Below, piece by piece: positions 1-7,666 of a stretch of 64,000 nucleotides of DNA. The position numbers and the translations under genes are program-made. The DNA is from JANQGG01 sp964642175 (GTDB taxonomy: Bacteria > Bacteroidota > Chlorobiia > Chlorobiales > Chloroherpetonaceae). The notes beneath the pieces are model-generated. The model did not search any database, was not told where the DNA came from, and worked only from the letters and a program-made list of their open reading frames with translations. The stretch's first letter is position 1; every line of letters begins with the position of its first letter. The stretch covers positions 186,001-250,000 of the forward strand of contig CAZXOK010000001.1 in assembly GCA_964642175.1 (NCBI GenBank), given 5' to 3'.

Positions 1-698
1 CGTTGAATGGTGCAATCACGTTCACCTAAATGGATTACACGGCCAAACTGATCACCAACGACCTGGATTTCAATATGTCGGGGTTCTTCAACAAACTTTT
101 CAATATAAACCCCTTTGTTCCCAAATGCTTTTTCAGCCTCATTTTGAGACATATTAAAGGCATTTTCAATTTCTTCTTCTTCATGAACAATACGCATACC
201 TTTTCCGCCACCACCAGCTGTGGCTTTAAGTATAACCGGATAACCGATGTCTTTGGCGATCTTTATCGCTTCGCTTGATTCTGTAACTAAGCCATCACTG
301 CCCGGAACAACCGGGACATTAGCCTTTTTCATGGTCTCTTTGGCAGTGATTTTATCCCCCATTTGTTTGATCATATGCGGGGAGGGGCCGATAAATTTTA
401 TGCTAGAGGCATGACATATCTCAGAGAAGTCGGCATTTTCAGCCAAAAATCCATAGCCGGGATGTATAGCATCGGCATTTGTGATTTCAGCAGCTGCTAT
501 AATTCTGGGAATGTTCAGATAACTGTCTTTACTATATGGAGAGCCAATACAAATGGCCTCATCAGCAAACTTGACATGAAGCGAATCGGTATCGGCCGTT
601 GAATAAATAGAAACTGTTTTTATACCCAATTCCTTGCATGAGCGAATTATGCGCATGGCAATTTCGCCTCTATTGGCAATTAATATCTTTTTTATCAA
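1..698 (-). CDS. accC: Biotin carboxylase subunit of acetyl-CoA carboxylase (partial, N-terminal part)
   Basis: AccC carboxylates the biotin on AccB using ATP and bicarbonate, the first half-reaction of malonyl-CoA synthesis. Reading the minus strand from 698 gives about 232 residues before the window edge, so the C-terminal half is missing. Visible signatures are the N-terminal ILIANRGEIAMRI, HPGYGFLAEN, the glycine-rich ATP-grasp loop KATAGGGGKGMRIV, and EKFVEEPRHIEIQV. The start I chose is TTG at 698 with AAGGA a few bases upstream; no nearby in-frame ATG fits the family's N terminus. It follows accB by 32 bp on the same strand and is surely co-transcribed with it. Identification is firm; the TTG start is an inference. 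Confidence 0.95.
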   Translation of the reverse strand, partial: MIKKILIANRGEIAMRIIRSCKELGIKTVSIYSTADTDSLHVKFADEAICIGSPYSKDSYLNIPRIIAAAEITNADAIHPGYGFLAENADFSEICHASSIKFIGPSPHMIKQMGDKITAKETMKKANVPVVPGSDGLVTESSEAIKIAKDIGYPVILKATAGGGGKGMRIVHEEEEIENAFNMSQNEAEKAFGNKGVYIEKFVEEPRHIEIQVVGDQFGRVIHLGERDCTIQ

Positions 699-730
699 AG
701 GTATCCTTGTATTTAAGGTTAAAAAAGCTC

Positions 731-1216
731 TTAAGATGGATCAACGAGGAACAACACCTGATCATACTCAACCGGTTGAGAATTATCTACAAGAATATCA
801 ATAATGGTGCCTTCAATATCACTTTCGATTTCGTTCATCAATTTCATGGCTTCAATAACACAGAGCACTTTACCTTTGCTTACTTTATCTCCGGTTTGAA
901 TATATGGTGTGGCCTCAGGAGAGGGAGCACGATAGAATGTGCCTACCATAGGTGAGCGAATTTCTTTGAATTTTTTGCCGGGCTCTGCCGGCGCAGATTC
1001 ACTACCAGCAGGTTGAGTTGCCTGTGGCTGTTGTGGTGGTGAGGGTTGTAAGGCAGGATTGGCTTGAGGTGCTTGCATGTAAGTTTGCAACGCCGACCCC
1101 ATAGATTCTTTATTTCGCTTTAATGTGAGTTTTAATTCGCCTTCTTCTAGTGTGAGTTCATCAAGATTGGATTCATCCAGCATCTTAATGATTTTCTGAA
1201 TTTCTTCAAGGTTCAT
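731..1216 (-). CDS. accB: Biotin carboxyl carrier protein of acetyl-CoA carboxylase
   Basis: AccB carries the biotin that shuttles carboxyl groups from AccC to the AccA/AccD transferase. The protein is 161 residues, normal for the family: an N-terminal helical part, a Pro/Ala/Gln-rich linker at about residues 48-80, and a biotinyl domain at about 85-160 containing EAMKLMNEI with the biotin-accepting lysine at residue 125. The frame is open for another 17 codons upstream, but ATG 1216 (MNLEEI) has GGAGG eight bases upstream and matches the usual N terminus. It lies between efp and accC on the same strand, the common efp-accB-accC arrangement. Confidence 0.96.
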   Translation of the reverse strand: MNLEEIQKIIKMLDESNLDELTLEEGELKLTLKRNKESMGSALQTYMQAPQANPALQPSPPQQPQATQPAGSESAPAEPGKKFKEIRSPMVGTFYRAPSPEATPYIQTGDKVSKGKVLCVIEAMKLMNEIESDIEGTIIDILVDNSQPVEYDQVLFLVDPS

Positions 1217-1286
1217 TCGATAACCTCCGGTTTTTTTTAATAAATATGGGCATGCTTGAGCCCACAAATAGAATATAATCTCTTAT

Positions 1287-1853
1287 TTATTTTTTTACAC
1301 GTTCCACATAGGCTTTTGTTCTGCTATCTATTTTCAGAAGATCGCCATTTTGGATAAACATAGGCACGTTTATCACAGCTCCTGTTTCAAGTGTTGCTGG
1401 CTTAGTCCCGCTTGTGGCCCGATCGTCTTTAGTAGAAGGATCGGTTTGGATAACTTCAAGCTCAATAAAAATCGGTAATGCCACCTCTATGATGGTACCA
1501 TCTTCAACAAACACCACATCAACATCCATGCCCTCTTTCATTAGCGTTTTATTATCGCCAACATATTCTTCGGATATTGGCAGCTGGTCGAAGCTGTCTT
1601 TATTCATCATGATGAAGTCACTGCCATCGGAGTAAAGGTATTGAAAGGTATTGCGTTCTGTACGGACAATACCAACATTTTCACCAGATCTGAACTTATT
1701 TTCAACAATACGTCCATTGAGCAGATTGCGCATTTTTGCCTGGTAAAAGCCGCGTTTGTTGCCAGGGGTATGGTGCGAGACTTCTTCAAGAACATGATAT
1801 CCGCCATTGAATTTTATGATCACTCCCTTAGATAAGTCGCTTGTCGTTGCCAT
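1287..1853 (-). CDS. efp: Translation elongation factor P, with Asn at the modification-loop tip
   Basis: EF-P binds between the P and E sites of the ribosome and rescues stalling at polyproline. The 188-residue length and three-domain pattern fit: KOW-like domain I at about 1-65, then two OB domains ending near TKAYVERV. The domain I loop reads TPGNKRGF. Aligned to E. coli (PGKGQAF) this puts Asn32 at the place of the lysine or arginine that is modified in studied bacteria, with Lys33 next to it. YeiP-like paralogues are an alternative, but overall spacing fits EF-P. It is the first gene of efp-accB-accC, with a 70-bp gap to accB and a Bacteroidota-style promoter upstream. Confidence 0.92.
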   Translation of the reverse strand: MATTSDLSKGVIIKFNGGYHVLEEVSHHTPGNKRGFYQAKMRNLLNGRIVENKFRSGENVGIVRTERNTFQYLYSDGSDFIMMNKDSFDQLPISEEYVGDNKTLMKEGMDVDVVFVEDGTIIEVALPIFIELEVIQTDPSTKDDRATSGTKPATLETGAVINVPMFIQNGDLLKIDSRTKAYVERVKK

Positions 1854-1926
1854 TTTTACAAATAAAATTTTAAAAAATTATTGCTTTTTAATAGCTTTAT
1901 ATATTTTACCATATAATTAAGGACTA

Positions 1927-1956
1927 CAAAAATAACAAAGGGTGTATAAAAACCAA
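1927..1956 (-). promoter_or_regulatory. Bacteroidota-type promoter for efp-accB-accC
   Basis: On the minus strand TATTTTTG (1927-1934) matches TAnnTTTG, and a TTG (1954-1956) lies exactly 19 bases upstream of it, the -33/-7 spacing known for Bacteroidota sigma factors. The start site would be near 1920, giving a leader of about 65 nt before efp. It is seen by eye only; the region is AT-rich, so chance matches are possible. Confidence 0.45.
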
Positions 1957-1971
1957 TATTCCTGAGAATCC

Positions 1972-2002
1972 TTAGTAAAAAAGGGCTGGGTTGCTATCTT
2001 TG
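1972..2002 (+). promoter_or_regulatory. Candidate promoter for the HU gene
   Basis: TATCTTTG at 1995-2002 matches the TAnnTTTG -7 element. The upstream element is imperfect (TTAG at 1972-1975, about 20 bases away). Transcription would begin near 2009, leaving about 88 nt of leader before the ATG at 2097. Confidence 0.4.
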
Positions 2003-2096
2003 TGTTGTATTAATGTAGTTTTTAATTAAATTCCAAAAACACCACTTGAAGGCATAATCTCTTAAAATTTAATTAATTTATAAACCCTTCACTATT

Positions 2097-2372
2097 ATGA
2101 CTAAATCAGAATTAGTAGAAAAAATTGCAGCTGATTCAGGCCTTACAAAAACCGATTCAGAAAAAGCACTGAATTCATTTATTAAAAGTGTCAGCCAGGC
2201 CTTACAAAAAGGGGACAGTGTTACCTTAGTTGGTTTTGGTACTTTCTCAGTATCTAAAAGAGCTGCAAGAGAAGGTCGTAATCCGCAAACTGGCGCAACA
2301 TTGCAGATTGGCGAAAAAACAGTTCCTAAATTCAAACCAGGTGCTAATTTAAAAGCGGCAGTAGAAGGTTAA
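2097..2372 (+). CDS. HU family DNA-binding protein
   Basis: This small basic histone-like protein bends and compacts DNA as a dimer. At 91 residues it is the standard size. The N-terminal helices (MTKSELVEKIAADSGL) are followed by the beta-arm region with GFGTFSVSKRAAREGRNPQTG and the closing FKPGANLK, all hallmark HU/IHF residues. It stands as a single transcription unit: a candidate promoter lies upstream and a strong hairpin terminator begins 22 bp after the stop. HU and IHF subunits cannot be separated by eye here, so no gene symbol is given. Confidence 0.96.
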   Translation: MTKSELVEKIAADSGLTKTDSEKALNSFIKSVSQALQKGDSVTLVGFGTFSVSKRAAREGRNPQTGATLQIGEKTVPKFKPGANLKAAVEG

Positions 2373-2394
2373 GTTTTTAATTTAGTATATCTAC

Positions 2395-2430
2395 AAAAGT
2401 CCATCATGAATTCATGATGGACTTTTTTTA
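2395..2430 (+). terminator. Intrinsic terminator after the HU gene
   Basis: A perfect 32-bp palindrome (2395-2426, arms starting AAAAGTCCATCATGAA) is followed by more T residues. The palindrome has no unpaired loop bases, so a few central pairs must open in RNA. It isolates the HU gene from accA. Confidence 0.85.
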
Positions 2431-2431
2431 T

Positions 2432-2458
2432 TATATTTGAAACCAGTCACATATGTGA
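2432..2458 (+). promoter_or_regulatory. accA leader: -7-like element and a 12-bp palindrome
   Basis: TATATTTG (2432-2439) fits TAnnTTTG directly after the HU terminator. Seven bases on is the perfect palindrome TCACATATGTGA (2447-2458), which would sit at the predicted start site near 2446, a natural operator position. I see no good -33 TTG. The palindrome resembles TCACA/TGTGA half-sites of helix-turn-helix regulators, but no regulator can be named from the sequence. Confidence 0.3.
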
Positions 2459-2508
2459 TGAGGGTAGTGTATTTGTTTAAAGGAAACGAATATTAAAGCA
2501 AAATATAT

Positions 2509-3525
2509 ATGGCCAAAGTTATTCTGGATTTTGAAAAACCACTTGTTCAGTTAGAGGAAAAACTCGAAGAAATGAGAGCATACCTATCAACTGAGAACCC
2601 GTCTTCTGAGCAAGTTACTTCAAATATAAGTCAGGAAATTTCAACCTTAGAGGCTAAGGTTATTCAATTACGCACCTCAATTTATAAAAATCTAACCCGT
2701 TGGCAGCGGGTACAGATTGCACGCCATCCCGAGCGTCCATATACCCTGGATTATATTTACATGATGATGAAAGATTTTGTGGAACTCTCTGGAGACAGAC
2801 TTTTTGGGGATGATAAGGCCATCATTGGAGGCTTTGCTGAACTTGCAGATGAAAAAGGTGATTTTTCTTCCACCGTTATGATTATCGGTCACCAAAAAGG
2901 CCGGGATACCAAATCAAATTTGTACCGAAATTTTGGGATGGCTCAACCCGAAGGATACCGTAAAGCACTTAGACTGATGCGTCTGGCTGAAAAGTTCAAC
3001 AAACCTATTATTACCTTTATTGATACACCAGGGGCTTACCCAGGCCTTGAAGCCGAAGAACGAGGCCAGGCCGAAGCGATTGCTAAAAATTTATTCGAGA
3101 TGTCCAAGCTTAAAGTCCCGGTTATTTGTGTAATTATCGGTGAAGGAGCCAGCGGTGGTGCTATTGGGATTGGTGTTGGAAATAGAATTTTAATGCTCGA
3201 AAACTCATGGTATTCGGTTATTTCACCAGAGAGCTGTTCATCCATTTTATGGAGAAGCTGGGATTATAAAGAACAGGCAGCTGAAGCACTGAAACTTACA
3301 GCTCCCGATCTTATAGATGTTGGCGTTATTGATCGTGTTGTGGAAGAACCTATTGGTGGGGCGCATCACAATCCTGAGCAGATGTCAGATGCATTAAAAG
3401 CTGCAATCATCCAGGAATTGAAAGCGCTTACAGAACTCTCACCTGAAGAGCTGGTCGAGAGCCGTATCCAGAAGTTTGCTCAAATGGGATCCTGGATGGA
3501 AGTAGAGCCGGTTGGGGAGGAGTAA
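2509..3525 (+). CDS. accA: Acetyl-CoA carboxylase carboxyltransferase subunit alpha
   Basis: AccA with AccD transfers the carboxyl group from biotin to acetyl-CoA. The 338-residue protein has the usual N-terminal coiled-coil region (about residues 8-60) and the crotonase-fold core with RHPERPYTLDYI, GDRAIGG-like GDDKAIIGG, TFIDTPGAYPGLEAEERGQ and the oxyanion-forming GEGASGGAIGIG. The end of the gene overlaps the TTG that could begin the next reading frame, and a GGGGAGGAG within its last codons probably serves the downstream thioesterase. AccD is encoded alone about 31 kb away, so the two transferase halves are not co-transcribed. Confidence 0.97.
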   Translation: MAKVILDFEKPLVQLEEKLEEMRAYLSTENPSSEQVTSNISQEISTLEAKVIQLRTSIYKNLTRWQRVQIARHPERPYTLDYIYMMMKDFVELSGDRLFGDDKAIIGGFAELADEKGDFSSTVMIIGHQKGRDTKSNLYRNFGMAQPEGYRKALRLMRLAEKFNKPIITFIDTPGAYPGLEAEERGQAEAIAKNLFEMSKLKVPVICVIIGEGASGGAIGIGVGNRILMLENSWYSVISPESCSSILWRSWDYKEQAAEALKLTAPDLIDVGVIDRVVEEPIGGAHHNPEQMSDALKAAIIQELKALTELSPEELVESRIQKFAQMGSWMEVEPVGEE

Positions 3526-3532
3526 GCCAGTT

Positions 3533-3961
3533 GTGCAAGCTCAAAGCTCAGGACCGGTTTTTAAGAATTATATCAGGGTGAAATATGCCGACACCGATAA
3601 AATGCAGTATGTCTATTACGGTCGGTATTACGAGTATTTCGAAGCAGCCAGGAATGAAATGCTTCGGGAGATTGGATTTGAGTATAAACAACTCGAAGCG
3701 TTAGGTATAATGCTACCAGTTGTTGCCTCCCATGCCGAATACAACCAGCCGGCACACTACGACGATTTACTGGAAATTCGAACCCGTGTAACGGCTGTAG
3801 AAAATGTCCGGATAACGATAAGTTATGAAGTGGTCAGGAAAGACGAGAGCAAAGTTCTGGTGAAAGGATATACCATTCATGCGTTTATAAATGAACATGG
3901 AAGGCCAAAACGGCCGCCTGAAGCCTTCAGGGAAGCTCTTATTAAAGCAGGAATTGTGTAA
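3533..3961 (+). CDS. Acyl-CoA thioesterase, 4HBT / YbgC-FadM family
   Basis: A hotdog-fold thioesterase hydrolysing acyl-CoA; the exact substrate is not visible. The N-terminal part VKYADTDKMQYVYYGRYYEYFEAARNEM (shown here only as key residues: DTD, then YYGRYY, then EAARNE) follows the YbgC signature, but the usual His after VY is replaced by Tyr. The frame opens at TTG 3512 inside accA; I prefer GTG 3533, giving 142 residues, because GGGGAGGAG (3514-3522) lies 10 bases upstream of it. It directly follows accA and ends at a strong two-way terminator, so a role near fatty-acid synthesis is likely by context. Confidence 0.82.
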   Translation: MQAQSSGPVFKNYIRVKYADTDKMQYVYYGRYYEYFEAARNEMLREIGFEYKQLEALGIMLPVVASHAEYNQPAHYDDLLEIRTRVTAVENVRITISYEVVRKDESKVLVKGYTIHAFINEHGRPKRPPEAFREALIKAGIV

Positions 3962-3978
3962 GGGTTTGGAGAAAGTTA

Positions 3979-4008
3979 AAAAAAAGCCGGCTTTAAGCCG
4001 GCTTTTTT
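3979..4008. terminator. Bidirectional terminator between the thioesterase and korB
   Basis: A run of A, then GCCGGC, a short TTTAA loop, GCCGGC and a run of T form a GC-rich hairpin with an A tract on one side and a T tract on the other. It can end transcription from both the rightward thioesterase and the leftward korB, which converge here. Confidence 0.88.
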
Positions 4009-4023
4009 CCTTTTAGAGAGGTG

Positions 4024-5067
4024 TTACTTGATTTCCCAAGTTGTATTTCCTTCAAAGAGTTTTCTAAGATCTGCATCTTTTTTAGATTTTGCTACATTGA
4101 TTTGTTCAACAGTAGCATCTTCATAGGTGAAGCGATCTTCAACATAAAAAACACCCAAAGGTCTTGGTAAGGTCATATTTTCAGATGGTATTTCATACAT
4201 CCGGGTAAGGATGGATGCTTTGATGTAATCGTTTTCATCATGGATCCAGAGATCATCTTTAGATACATTTGGATCATTCAGATCAACGGAAACAGGTTTA
4301 TGACCATCCAATTTAACGCCTCTATCATTGTTTTCTCCATAAACCATTGGTTGGCCATGTTCAACATAAATAGTAGAGTTTGATTTTGTATCACGATCTG
4401 TAAAGATTGTGAATGCACCATCATTGAAAATCGGACAATTCTGATAGATTTCAAGAACTGATGTTCCATGATGTTTATCAGCCCGTTCGAGCAAGGTGCG
4501 CATATGAGCAGGATTACGGTCAATGCCTCTGGCAAAGAAAGTTCCGCCACTACCCAGGCAGATAGAGCCGGTGTTGACCGGATGCTCAACAGTACCCATT
4601 GGAGTGGTAACGGTTTTCTGACCAACCTGAGATGTTGGCGAGAACTGACCCTTGGTTAAACCATAGATTTCATTGTTAAGTAAAATCATATTGATATCCA
4701 GGTTACGGCGAATCATCTGCAATGTATGGTTTAACCCAATCGCAAGCGCATCACCATCACCGGTAGCTACCCAAACGCTTAAATCAGGACGAGCAACTTT
4801 GAGGCCTTCGGCCAGTACAGCAGCACGACCATGAATACCGTGAATACCATAAGTATCCATGTAGTATGGCAGCCTTGAAGAGCACCCGATACCTGAAATA
4901 AAGGCTAAATCTTCGCGTTTATGGCCAAGTTCAGCCAAAACCGTATGAATTTGTTTTAATACGGATAGATCGCCACAACCAGCACACCATTTTGGTTCCT
5001 GATCTGAGGCATAATCGGAAGGTTTTAACTTCCCTTGTTCTAAATCTTTATTAGGTAATTCTGTCAT
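4024..5067 (-). CDS. korB: 2-oxoacid:ferredoxin oxidoreductase, beta subunit
   Basis: The beta subunit holds thiamine diphosphate and one [4Fe-4S] cluster and oxidatively decarboxylates a 2-oxoacid, passing electrons to ferredoxin. The 347 residues include WCAGCGD (Cys28, Cys31), GIGCSSR (Cys62) and a later QNCP (Cys211), the expected four cluster ligands. The thiamine site ATGDGDALAIG runs on to NNEIYGLTKGQFSPTS. AGGAGG stands seven bases before the ATG, and korA ends one base upstream of it. The 2-oxoglutarate type (Kor) is the best guess from the long C-terminal extension and two-subunit form; pyruvate cannot be excluded. Confidence 0.93.
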   Translation of the reverse strand: MTELPNKDLEQGKLKPSDYASDQEPKWCAGCGDLSVLKQIHTVLAELGHKREDLAFISGIGCSSRLPYYMDTYGIHGIHGRAAVLAEGLKVARPDLSVWVATGDGDALAIGLNHTLQMIRRNLDINMILLNNEIYGLTKGQFSPTSQVGQKTVTTPMGTVEHPVNTGSICLGSGGTFFARGIDRNPAHMRTLLERADKHHGTSVLEIYQNCPIFNDGAFTIFTDRDTKSNSTIYVEHGQPMVYGENNDRGVKLDGHKPVSVDLNDPNVSKDDLWIHDENDYIKASILTRMYEIPSENMTLPRPLGVFYVEDRFTYEDATVEQINVAKSKKDADLRKLFEGNTTWEIK

Positions 5068-5068
5068 T

Positions 5069-6958
5069 TTATGCCTCCTGTTTAGATAGTTCTACAATTT
5101 TATTTTTGATTTCAATAGCACGGAAAGGCAAGCCCTGAATTTTTGTCTGAGATTCAGCTGGAATCAGGTACTTGTCACGAATAAAGTGAACCAGCTGTCC
5201 GTTGTTATTCTCAGGGATCAAGACCTTATCGTAATTGTTAAGTATTTCACCAAGGTTACGAGGGAATGGATTAATGTAACGCAAGTGAGCATGAGCCACA
5301 TCATAACCTTCGGCCAATGCTTCTTCTACAGCCATGCGGATAGCGCCGTAGGTTGAGCCCCAACCCAAAACAAGTAGTTTTCCTTTTTCAGGACCATTAT
5401 CGATTTCCTGAAGTGGCAAACGTTCGGCAAGCTTTGCAACTTTTTCCGCACGAATCTTGGTCATTAATTCATGATTTTCAGGATCGTGAGATACATTACC
5501 TTTTTCATGTTCTTTCTCCAGGCCACCAACACGATGTTGAATGCCCGGTGTGCCAGGTTTAGCCCATTCACGAGAGAGTACTTCGTTTCTCTTGTATGGT
5601 AAATACGGTTCATCACCTGGTTTGCGAGGTTTGGAGAACTCAACATTAATCTCAGGTAAATCATCCGGGTTAGGAATTAACCATGGCTCAGAACTGAATG
5701 CCAGGTAACCGTCTGTTAAGCAAATAACCGGAGACATAATTTCCAGGGCAATACGAGCAGCTTCATAAGTGGTATCGAAGCAGTCTGTAGCAGAGCGAGC
5801 GGCAATAACCGGTAAAGGAGCATCACCATGGCGTCCATGCATAGCAATAAACAAGTCGGACTGCTCGGGTTTGGTAGGCAATCCGGTAGAAGGTCCGCCA
5901 CGCTGTACATTAATGACAACTAAAGGAAGTTCCAGAATCAAGGCCAGGCCCAAACCTTCTGCTTTTAGTGCAAGACCAGGACCCGAAGTGTTGGTTGCAG
6001 CCAGCGCACCACCATAAGCAGCGCCAATACTTGTACAAACACCACCAATTTCATCTTCAGCCTGGAATGTTTTTACGCCAAAATGCTTGTGAAGAGCCAG
6101 TTCCGCCAGGATTTCTGTGGCGGGTGTAATTGGGTAAGAGCCAAGGAATAATTCAAGACCTGCTTTTTGTGCAGCAGCAGTCAAGCCCATGGCACTGGCC
6201 ACGTTACCAGTAATGTGACGATATTTACCCGGTTTCATTTTAGCCGGTTTTATATCGTAACGGCCATTGAACAATTCGCAGGTTTCGCCATAATAGTAGC
6301 CGGCTTTAATGACCCGAATATTGGCATCTGCAATTTCAGGCTTATTTTTAAACTTCTGTTTTAAAGATTTTTCTGTAGTTTCAACAGGAAGGTTGTAGAG
6401 CCAGTAAAGCAGACCTAAAACATACATGTTTTTGCTTCGGTCGATAACTCTTGGGCTCATACCTGAGTCGGCAAGTGCGGCACGGGTTTGTTTGATGACA
6501 TTAACTTCAATGACTTCGTACTCACCTAAACTGCCATCAATTAATGGGTTTTCCCCTTCGGCATACCCGGCCAGTTTTAAATTTTTTGAATCAAAATTGT
6601 CGACGTTGGCAATGATCATGCCGCCTTTTTTCAGGAACTGTAATTTTGATTTTAACGCTGCAGCGTTCATAGCTACCAGTACATCGAACAGGTCGCCCGG
6701 TGTATAAACCGCGTTACTGCCAAACTGCATCTGGAAGCCGGATACACCCGAAATTGTACCGGCAGGGGCACGAATTTCAGATGGGAAATTTGGAAACGTG
6801 TTCAGATCGTGTCCAAATTCGGCCGAAGTTGCAGCAAACTGGTTACCGGTTAGCTGCATACCATCACCTGAATCACCTGCAAAAAGAATGGAAACCGCTT
6901 CTTTTTCAAGTGTTTCAGGAGAAGGATTATTGGTATCGTTGTCGGATTTTTCAATCAT
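5069..6958 (-). CDS. korA: 2-oxoacid:ferredoxin oxidoreductase, fused gamma-alpha subunit
   Basis: Partner of the adjacent beta subunit. The 629 residues are a fusion: an N-terminal gamma domain (about 22-210, starting ILFAGDSGDGMQLTGNQF) and an alpha (pyrimidine-binding) domain from about 250 with the signature SYPITPATE and the FQAEDEIGG and GPGLALKAE segments, then a C-terminal transketolase-like domain. Fused gamma-alpha with a separate beta is typical of two-subunit enzymes of archaea, actinobacteria and FCB bacteria. The start ATG 6958 has GGAGG upstream. A perfect 19-bp inverted repeat (7056-7100) lies about 100 bases upstream and may regulate the pair. Confidence 0.93.
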   Translation of the reverse strand: MIEKSDNDTNNPSPETLEKEAVSILFAGDSGDGMQLTGNQFAATSAEFGHDLNTFPNFPSEIRAPAGTISGVSGFQMQFGSNAVYTPGDLFDVLVAMNAAALKSKLQFLKKGGMIIANVDNFDSKNLKLAGYAEGENPLIDGSLGEYEVIEVNVIKQTRAALADSGMSPRVIDRSKNMYVLGLLYWLYNLPVETTEKSLKQKFKNKPEIADANIRVIKAGYYYGETCELFNGRYDIKPAKMKPGKYRHITGNVASAMGLTAAAQKAGLELFLGSYPITPATEILAELALHKHFGVKTFQAEDEIGGVCTSIGAAYGGALAATNTSGPGLALKAEGLGLALILELPLVVINVQRGGPSTGLPTKPEQSDLFIAMHGRHGDAPLPVIAARSATDCFDTTYEAARIALEIMSPVICLTDGYLAFSSEPWLIPNPDDLPEINVEFSKPRKPGDEPYLPYKRNEVLSREWAKPGTPGIQHRVGGLEKEHEKGNVSHDPENHELMTKIRAEKVAKLAERLPLQEIDNGPEKGKLLVLGWGSTYGAIRMAVEEALAEGYDVAHAHLRYINPFPRNLGEILNNYDKVLIPENNNGQLVHFIRDKYLIPAESQTKIQGLPFRAIEIKNKIVELSKQEA

Positions 6959-7055
6959 CTTGATTTATTCCTCCATTTGTTTTATTAAAAAATCACTACT
7001 GCTAAAAAAACGAATGAAAAATCAGCCGCTTGTTCAGCAATACCAACCTTTGCTG

Positions 7056-7100
7056 TTAAATCAATAACGAATGACACGCGTTCATTCGTTATTGATTTAA
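7056..7100. repeat. Perfect 19-bp inverted repeat upstream of korA
   Basis: The arms 7056-7074 and 7082-7100 are exact reverse complements, separated by a 7-base spacer CACGCGT. In RNA the stem could extend by further G-U and G-C pairs. No T run follows on either side, so it is not a standard terminator. It sits between the stop of the four-cysteine protein gene (7157) and the korA start (6958). It could be an operator for a dimeric regulator, or an mRNA-stabilising or processing hairpin. Confidence 0.85.
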
Positions 7101-7156
7101 TGGCTTAGTTAGGTGGCGTAGTGTGTGAATGAGTTAGAGCAAAGATCGATGGCATA

Positions 7157-7522
7157 CTAAGATGCGTCACTACGTGAGTGATTGTTACTACCGTTAACTT
7201 GAGGTGATTGTAAAGAATTCTGTTTCGCCTCTTCAATAAGAAATGCTTTCCAATCTTCCTCTAATTTAATGGGGCAATCATCAATAAAGTCGCAAATCTG
7301 GCAGTGGGATTTACTATACAATTGTTCCATCCAACATCCAGTTTCACTCTTGGGAACTTCATCGATAAAATTGGGATTTCCAGCAAGAATTCTTTCACTA
7401 ATTTCAGTAAGTTCCTTTAGGTATCTATGCTTACGCTCTTCTTCAATTAACTTGGTCAGATAACTTTCATCGTAAGAGTAATGCCCAACAACACCCTTAA
7501 AAAGCTTACGAAATAATGACAT
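7157..7522 (-). CDS. Hypothetical small protein with four cysteines
   Basis: I do not recognise a named family. It is 121 residues, soluble, rich in Glu/Lys in the first 60 residues and polar at the C terminus. Four cysteines fall in one stretch: Cys63 (TGCW), then Cys74 and Cys77 (HCQIC) and Cys83 (DDCP), a spacing able to bind zinc or an iron-sulfur cluster. The start ATG 7522 has a good AAGGAG. It lies between the ArsA-like ATPase gene (143 bp upstream) and korA (198 bp downstream), all on one strand. The context hints at a link to metal-cluster or oxidoreductase function, but that is inference. Confidence 0.75.
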   Translation of the reverse strand: MSLFRKLFKGVVGHYSYDESYLTKLIEEERKHRYLKELTEISERILAGNPNFIDEVPKSETGCWMEQLYSKSHCQICDFIDDCPIKLEEDWKAFLIEEAKQNSLQSPQVNGSNNHSRSDAS

Positions 7523-7666
7523 ACGACACTCCTTCCCCGGGAAAATCCATTAGTATCTATTTCGATAAAATAATACAACTTAGTAAAAATCCAATAGGGG
7601 ATAAAAAATGTACGACCCTATTTTGGTTGCTTATTATTACCCCCTCAAATTCAGTAAATTCTTTAC

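Noticed and set aside
638..955. 105-codon frame on the plus strand at accB/accC
   Set aside because: Opposite accB and the start of accC, both firmly identified.
7056..7100. Inverted repeat as a transcription terminator
   Set aside because: There is no T run after the stem on either strand, so intrinsic termination is not supported.
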